A stretch of 15,546 nucleotides of DNA from contig CAJLGN010000005.1 in assembly GCA_905206195.1 (NCBI GenBank), forward strand, positions 1-15,546, in the 5' to 3' direction. Both the position numbers and the translations under genes were made by a program. Positions 13,549 to 15,546 of this stretch are shown here, piece after piece (the stretch's first letter is position 1; the number at the start of each line of letters is the position of its first letter). The notes under the pieces were generated by a model, which ran no database searches, had not been told where the DNA came from, and saw nothing but the letters and a program-made list of their open reading frames with translations. This DNA comes from an uncultured Roseburia sp. GTDB lineage: Bacteria; Bacillota; Clostridia; Lachnospirales; Lachnospiraceae.

Positions 13549-15135
13549 ATGAAGAAAAACGATATTATAGAGCTTGTGATTGAGGATATGGGCGTGGATG
13601 GAGCGGGAATTGGGAAATATCAGGGGATGACCTTTTTCGTGAAGGACGCTGTGGTAGGGGATTGCATAAAAGCCCGGGTTACGAAGCTGAAAAAGAATTA
13701 TGGGTACGCCAGAGTGGAGGAGATTGTGACACCTTCTGTGCACAGGGTGGAACCGGAGTGCGCGCTCCATAAACGCTGTGGTGGGTGTCAGATTCAGGCG
13801 CTGGCGTATGAGGAGCAGCTACAGTTCAAGCAGAGGAAGGTACGCGCAGACCTGATTCGCATTGGTGGTTTTGCGGAGGAGTTGGTGGATGCAGTGATGC
13901 TCCCAATCGTGGGGATGGAGCGTCCATACCGCTATCGCAACAAAGCACAGTTTCCGATCGGGAGGGATAAGGATGGCAGTATCGTAGCTGGATTTTTTGC
14001 TTCGCGCACCCACAACATTATACCGGTGGAGGACTGCCACCTCGGGGTGGGGCAGAACCGGGAGGTGCTGGGCTGTGTGATCGCTTATATGCGTGAAAAT
14101 CGGATCGAGCCTTATGACGAGGGGACGGAGAGGGGATTGGTGCGGCATGTGCTGATCCGGTATGGGTTCACCACGGAGGAGATCATGGTGTGCCTCGTTA
14201 TCAATGGAAAGAGGCTTCCGGCGCAGGAAAAGTTGATAGAGGAATTGGGAAAAATAGAAGGTATGACGAGTATTTCGATCAACCAAAATACGAAGAAGAC
14301 GAACGTCATTCTGGGGGACGTGACGGAGACAATCTGGGGATTGCCCTACATTACGGATTATATTCATCTGCGGGAGTGTGGAGATGTGGCGGAGCGAAAG
14401 GAGAGTTCTGTGGAGCAGATCTCTGACATGGGTGCGAAGGAGGCCTTGGGGACAGACGAGAAGCAGGAATTTGCGCTGACGGATACGGCGATCGCTTATC
14501 GAATTTCGCCGCAGTCTTTTTATCAGGTGAATCCGGGGCAGACGGAGAAGTTGTACAGTCTGGCACTTTCTTATGCGGGGCTGACGGGAGAGGAGACGGT
14601 CTGGGATTTGTACTGTGGGATTGGGACGATTTCCCTTTTTTTGGCACAGAGAGCAGGGAAAGTGTACGGTGTGGAGGTCGTGCCGCAGGCGATCGAGGAT
14701 GCGCGCAGCAATGCCGAGTTAAATGGTATCACGAATGTGGAGTTTTTTGTGGGAAAAGCGGAGGAGGTTCTCCCGGAGTTCTATGAGAGCGTGCGCGGAG
14801 AGAAAAGTGGCGGGGCAGATATGCTGCACCCGGATGTCATCGTGGTGGATCCGCCGCGCAAGGGCTGTGATGAGAGGTGTCTGGAGACGATGCTCCAGAT
14901 GCGGCCTGAACGGATTGTGTATGTGAGCTGCGATCCGGCGACGCTCGCGCGGGATTTGAAAGTGCTGTGCGAGGGGGGATATGAGCTTAGGAAGGTGCGG
15001 GCGGTGGATCAGTTCGGGCATACGGTGCACGTTGAGACGGTATGTCTTTTGTCCAAACTCCACGAAGCGAAGCATCATGTGAATGTAAGACTGGATATGG
15101 ACGAGATGGATTTAACGGCAGCTGAGAGGCGCTAA
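13549..15135 (+). CDS. rlmD: RlmD/RumA-type 23S rRNA (uracil-C5)-methyltransferase, C-terminal tail cut short
   Basis: 528 residues as read, longer than the usual 450-460. It has an N-terminal TRAM RNA-binding domain (about 1-60); [4Fe-4S] ligand candidates C71, C77, C80 (CALHKRCGGC) and C163; and a SAM-binding fold with VWDLYCGIGT (351-360), YGVEVV (373-378) and DPPRKG (434-439). The catalytic C461 is in YVSCDPATLARDL, with the E496 base in HTVHVET. An insertion at about 278-310 (14380-14478) precedes SPQSFYQVN. The frame ends abruptly after DLTAAE in a short palindromic insert, while the expected tail goes on downstream in another frame. The catalytic domain is complete, so activity is likely. 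The ATG at 13549 follows AAGGAG by 7 bases. Whether the target is U1939, U747 or both is not decided here. Confidence 0.92.
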   Translation: MKKNDIIELVIEDMGVDGAGIGKYQGMTFFVKDAVVGDCIKARVTKLKKNYGYARVEEIVTPSVHRVEPECALHKRCGGCQIQALAYEEQLQFKQRKVRADLIRIGGFAEELVDAVMLPIVGMERPYRYRNKAQFPIGRDKDGSIVAGFFASRTHNIIPVEDCHLGVGQNREVLGCVIAYMRENRIEPYDEGTERGLVRHVLIRYGFTTEEIMVCLVINGKRLPAQEKLIEELGKIEGMTSISINQNTKKTNVILGDVTETIWGLPYITDYIHLRECGDVAERKESSVEQISDMGAKEALGTDEKQEFALTDTAIAYRISPQSFYQVNPGQTEKLYSLALSYAGLTGEETVWDLYCGIGTISLFLAQRAGKVYGVEVVPQAIEDARSNAELNGITNVEFFVGKAEEVLPEFYESVRGEKSGGADMLHPDVIVVDPPRKGCDERCLETMLQMRPERIVYVSCDPATLARDLKVLCEGGYELRKVRAVDQFGHTVHVETVCLLSKLHEAKHHVNVRLDMDEMDLTAAERR

Positions 15136-15181
15136 AGGTCCAGGGGACCTTTGCCCAGCGCGGACCGAAGCGAAGCGTAGA
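15129..15181 (+). repeat. Short palindromic insert in the rlmD tail
   Basis: GCGCT (15129-15133) and AAAGGTCC (15134-15141) pair with GGACCTTT (15145-15152) and AGCGC (15157-15161), with a 3-base loop and a 4-base bulge. The word CGGACCGAAGCGAAGCG follows (15161-15177). The insert is about 52 bases, shifts the frame by one and introduces the rlmD stop at 15133. Near-repeats GAGAGGC (15124-15130) and GACAGGC (15180-15186) flank it. I recall similar palindromes dispersed in Lachnospiraceae genomes but cannot verify that here. Confidence 0.65.
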
Positions 15182-15409
15182 CAGGCTACTTATGAGGAGA
15201 TAAAGAAGTACGTAGCGGAGCATAATGATGGGATGAAGGTATCTAATCTGTATATTGCACAGATAAAGCAGAAGCATGGAATTATAGAAAGAGAGAACTA
15301 TAATAAGCCAAAATCTGAGAAGGGCGGACAGCCGGAATGCCCAAAAGAAAAAGAAATAGCGATTGAAGAGGCGTTGAAGTATTTTCAGATGATTCCAAGT
15401 GAATCATAG
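15182..15409 (+). pseudogene. Detached C-terminal tail of RlmD (frame-shifted remainder)
   Basis: This frame is open across the insert and encodes QATYEEIKKYVAEHNDGMKV, then SNLYIAQIKQKHGIIERENY, then a hydrophilic stretch PECPKEKEIAIEEALKYFQM, ending at TAG 15407-15409. From memory this matches a tail that follows DLTAAE in RlmD proteins of related Clostridia, so it appears to be one protein split from 13549-15135. The first ATG in the frame is at 15233 (MKVSNLYIAQIKQK, 58 residues) with no good ribosome binding site, so independent translation is doubtful. The tail may carry a small helical DNA/RNA-binding fold; its function is not known to me. Confidence 0.68.
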
Positions 15410-15454
15410 GCTAATTTGGCTTATCGGATGGAGAAAATTCAACTAATGTCATTG

Positions 15455-15499
15455 AGCCTTCGGACATTGGGAATAAAACCTGATGTTCGTAGGCTTTTT
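15455..15499 (+). terminator. Intrinsic terminator downstream of rlmD
   Basis: AGCCTTCGGACAT (15455-15467) pairs with ATGTTCGTAGGCT (15483-15495) with one mismatch and one G-U pair, around a 15-base loop. It is followed by a T-run at 15495-15499. It ends the HtrA-like/yhaM/rlmD transcription unit, 46 bases after the tail stop codon. Confidence 0.82.
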
Positions 15500-15506
15500 G
15501 TTCATG

Positions 15507-15541
15507 ACAATAGAATGTTTGCGGAGCGTGCATTCTATTGT
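15507..15541. repeat. Perfect 11-bp inverted repeat at the window edge
   Basis: ACAATAGAATG (15507-15517) is exactly complementary to 15531-15541, with a 13-base loop containing GCGGAGCG. No T-run follows within the window. It may be another dispersed palindrome or part of the next gene's upstream region, which lies outside the window. Confidence 0.65.
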
Positions 15542-15546
15542 ATACA

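Noticed and set aside
15124..15140. Programmed +1 frameshift joining rlmD to its tail
   Set aside because: No known slippery site such as the prfB CTT-TGA type is present, and a palindromic insertion explains the frame change more simply. Kept only as a possibility in the finding.
14987..15277. A - strand open frame of 96 codons covering the rlmD tail
   Set aside because: It is antisense to rlmD and its tail and crosses the palindromic insert; no protein family is recognised.

Overview
The window looks like chromosome from a Gram-positive Clostridia bacterium, most likely a Lachnospiraceae (Clostridium cluster XIVa) member. The evidence is the gene order adk-map-KOW gene-infA-rpmJ-rpsM-rpsK-rpsD-rpoA-rplQ, strong GGAGG ribosome binding sites, moderate GC content, an enlarged L17, and an RlmD whose C-terminal tail resembles tails I recall from that family. 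No phage, CRISPR, tRNA or rRNA gene is visible.

Region 1 (1-6083, + strand) is the 3' end of the spc operon and the alpha operon: adenylate kinase (5' end cut by the window), methionine aminopeptidase, a small KOW RNA-binding protein, IF-1, L36, S13, S11, S4, RNA polymerase alpha and L17. A clear promoter lies between infA and rpmJ. Three untranslated stretches are rich in secondary structure: the rpmJ leader (about 2041-2138), the rpmJ-rpsM leader (2253-2640) and the rpoA-rplQ spacer (5162-5482). The last holds an 18-nt motif twice. They probably tune ribosomal protein synthesis, but none matches an RNA class I can name with certainty. A bidirectional terminator closes the operon.

Region 2 (6101-10810, - strand) reads mutS2, then an OmpR-type response regulator, then a membrane sensor kinase whose start overlaps the regulator stop. 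MutS2 has a low-complexity insertion and an altered first Smr motif.

Region 3 (10811-10950) is the divergent intergenic region, with nested inverted repeats and a promoter for the + strand.

Region 4 (11093-15409, + strand) encodes a membrane-anchored HtrA-like protein in which all three catalytic positions appear replaced, a YhaM-like OB-fold/HD exoribonuclease, and an RlmD/RumA-type rRNA uracil methyltransferase. The methyltransferase frame is broken near its end by a short palindromic insert. The rest of the expected C-terminal tail continues in another frame to 15409 and is followed by a terminator.

The strongest leads are the repeated 18-nt motif in the rplQ leader, the two mutually exclusive folds in the rpmJ-rpsM leader, the apparent pseudoprotease, and the palindromic insert that cuts the RlmD tail. 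Most of the content is translation machinery, RNA modification and RNA decay, so this is a core region with unusual regulatory and lineage-specific parts rather than an accessory island.
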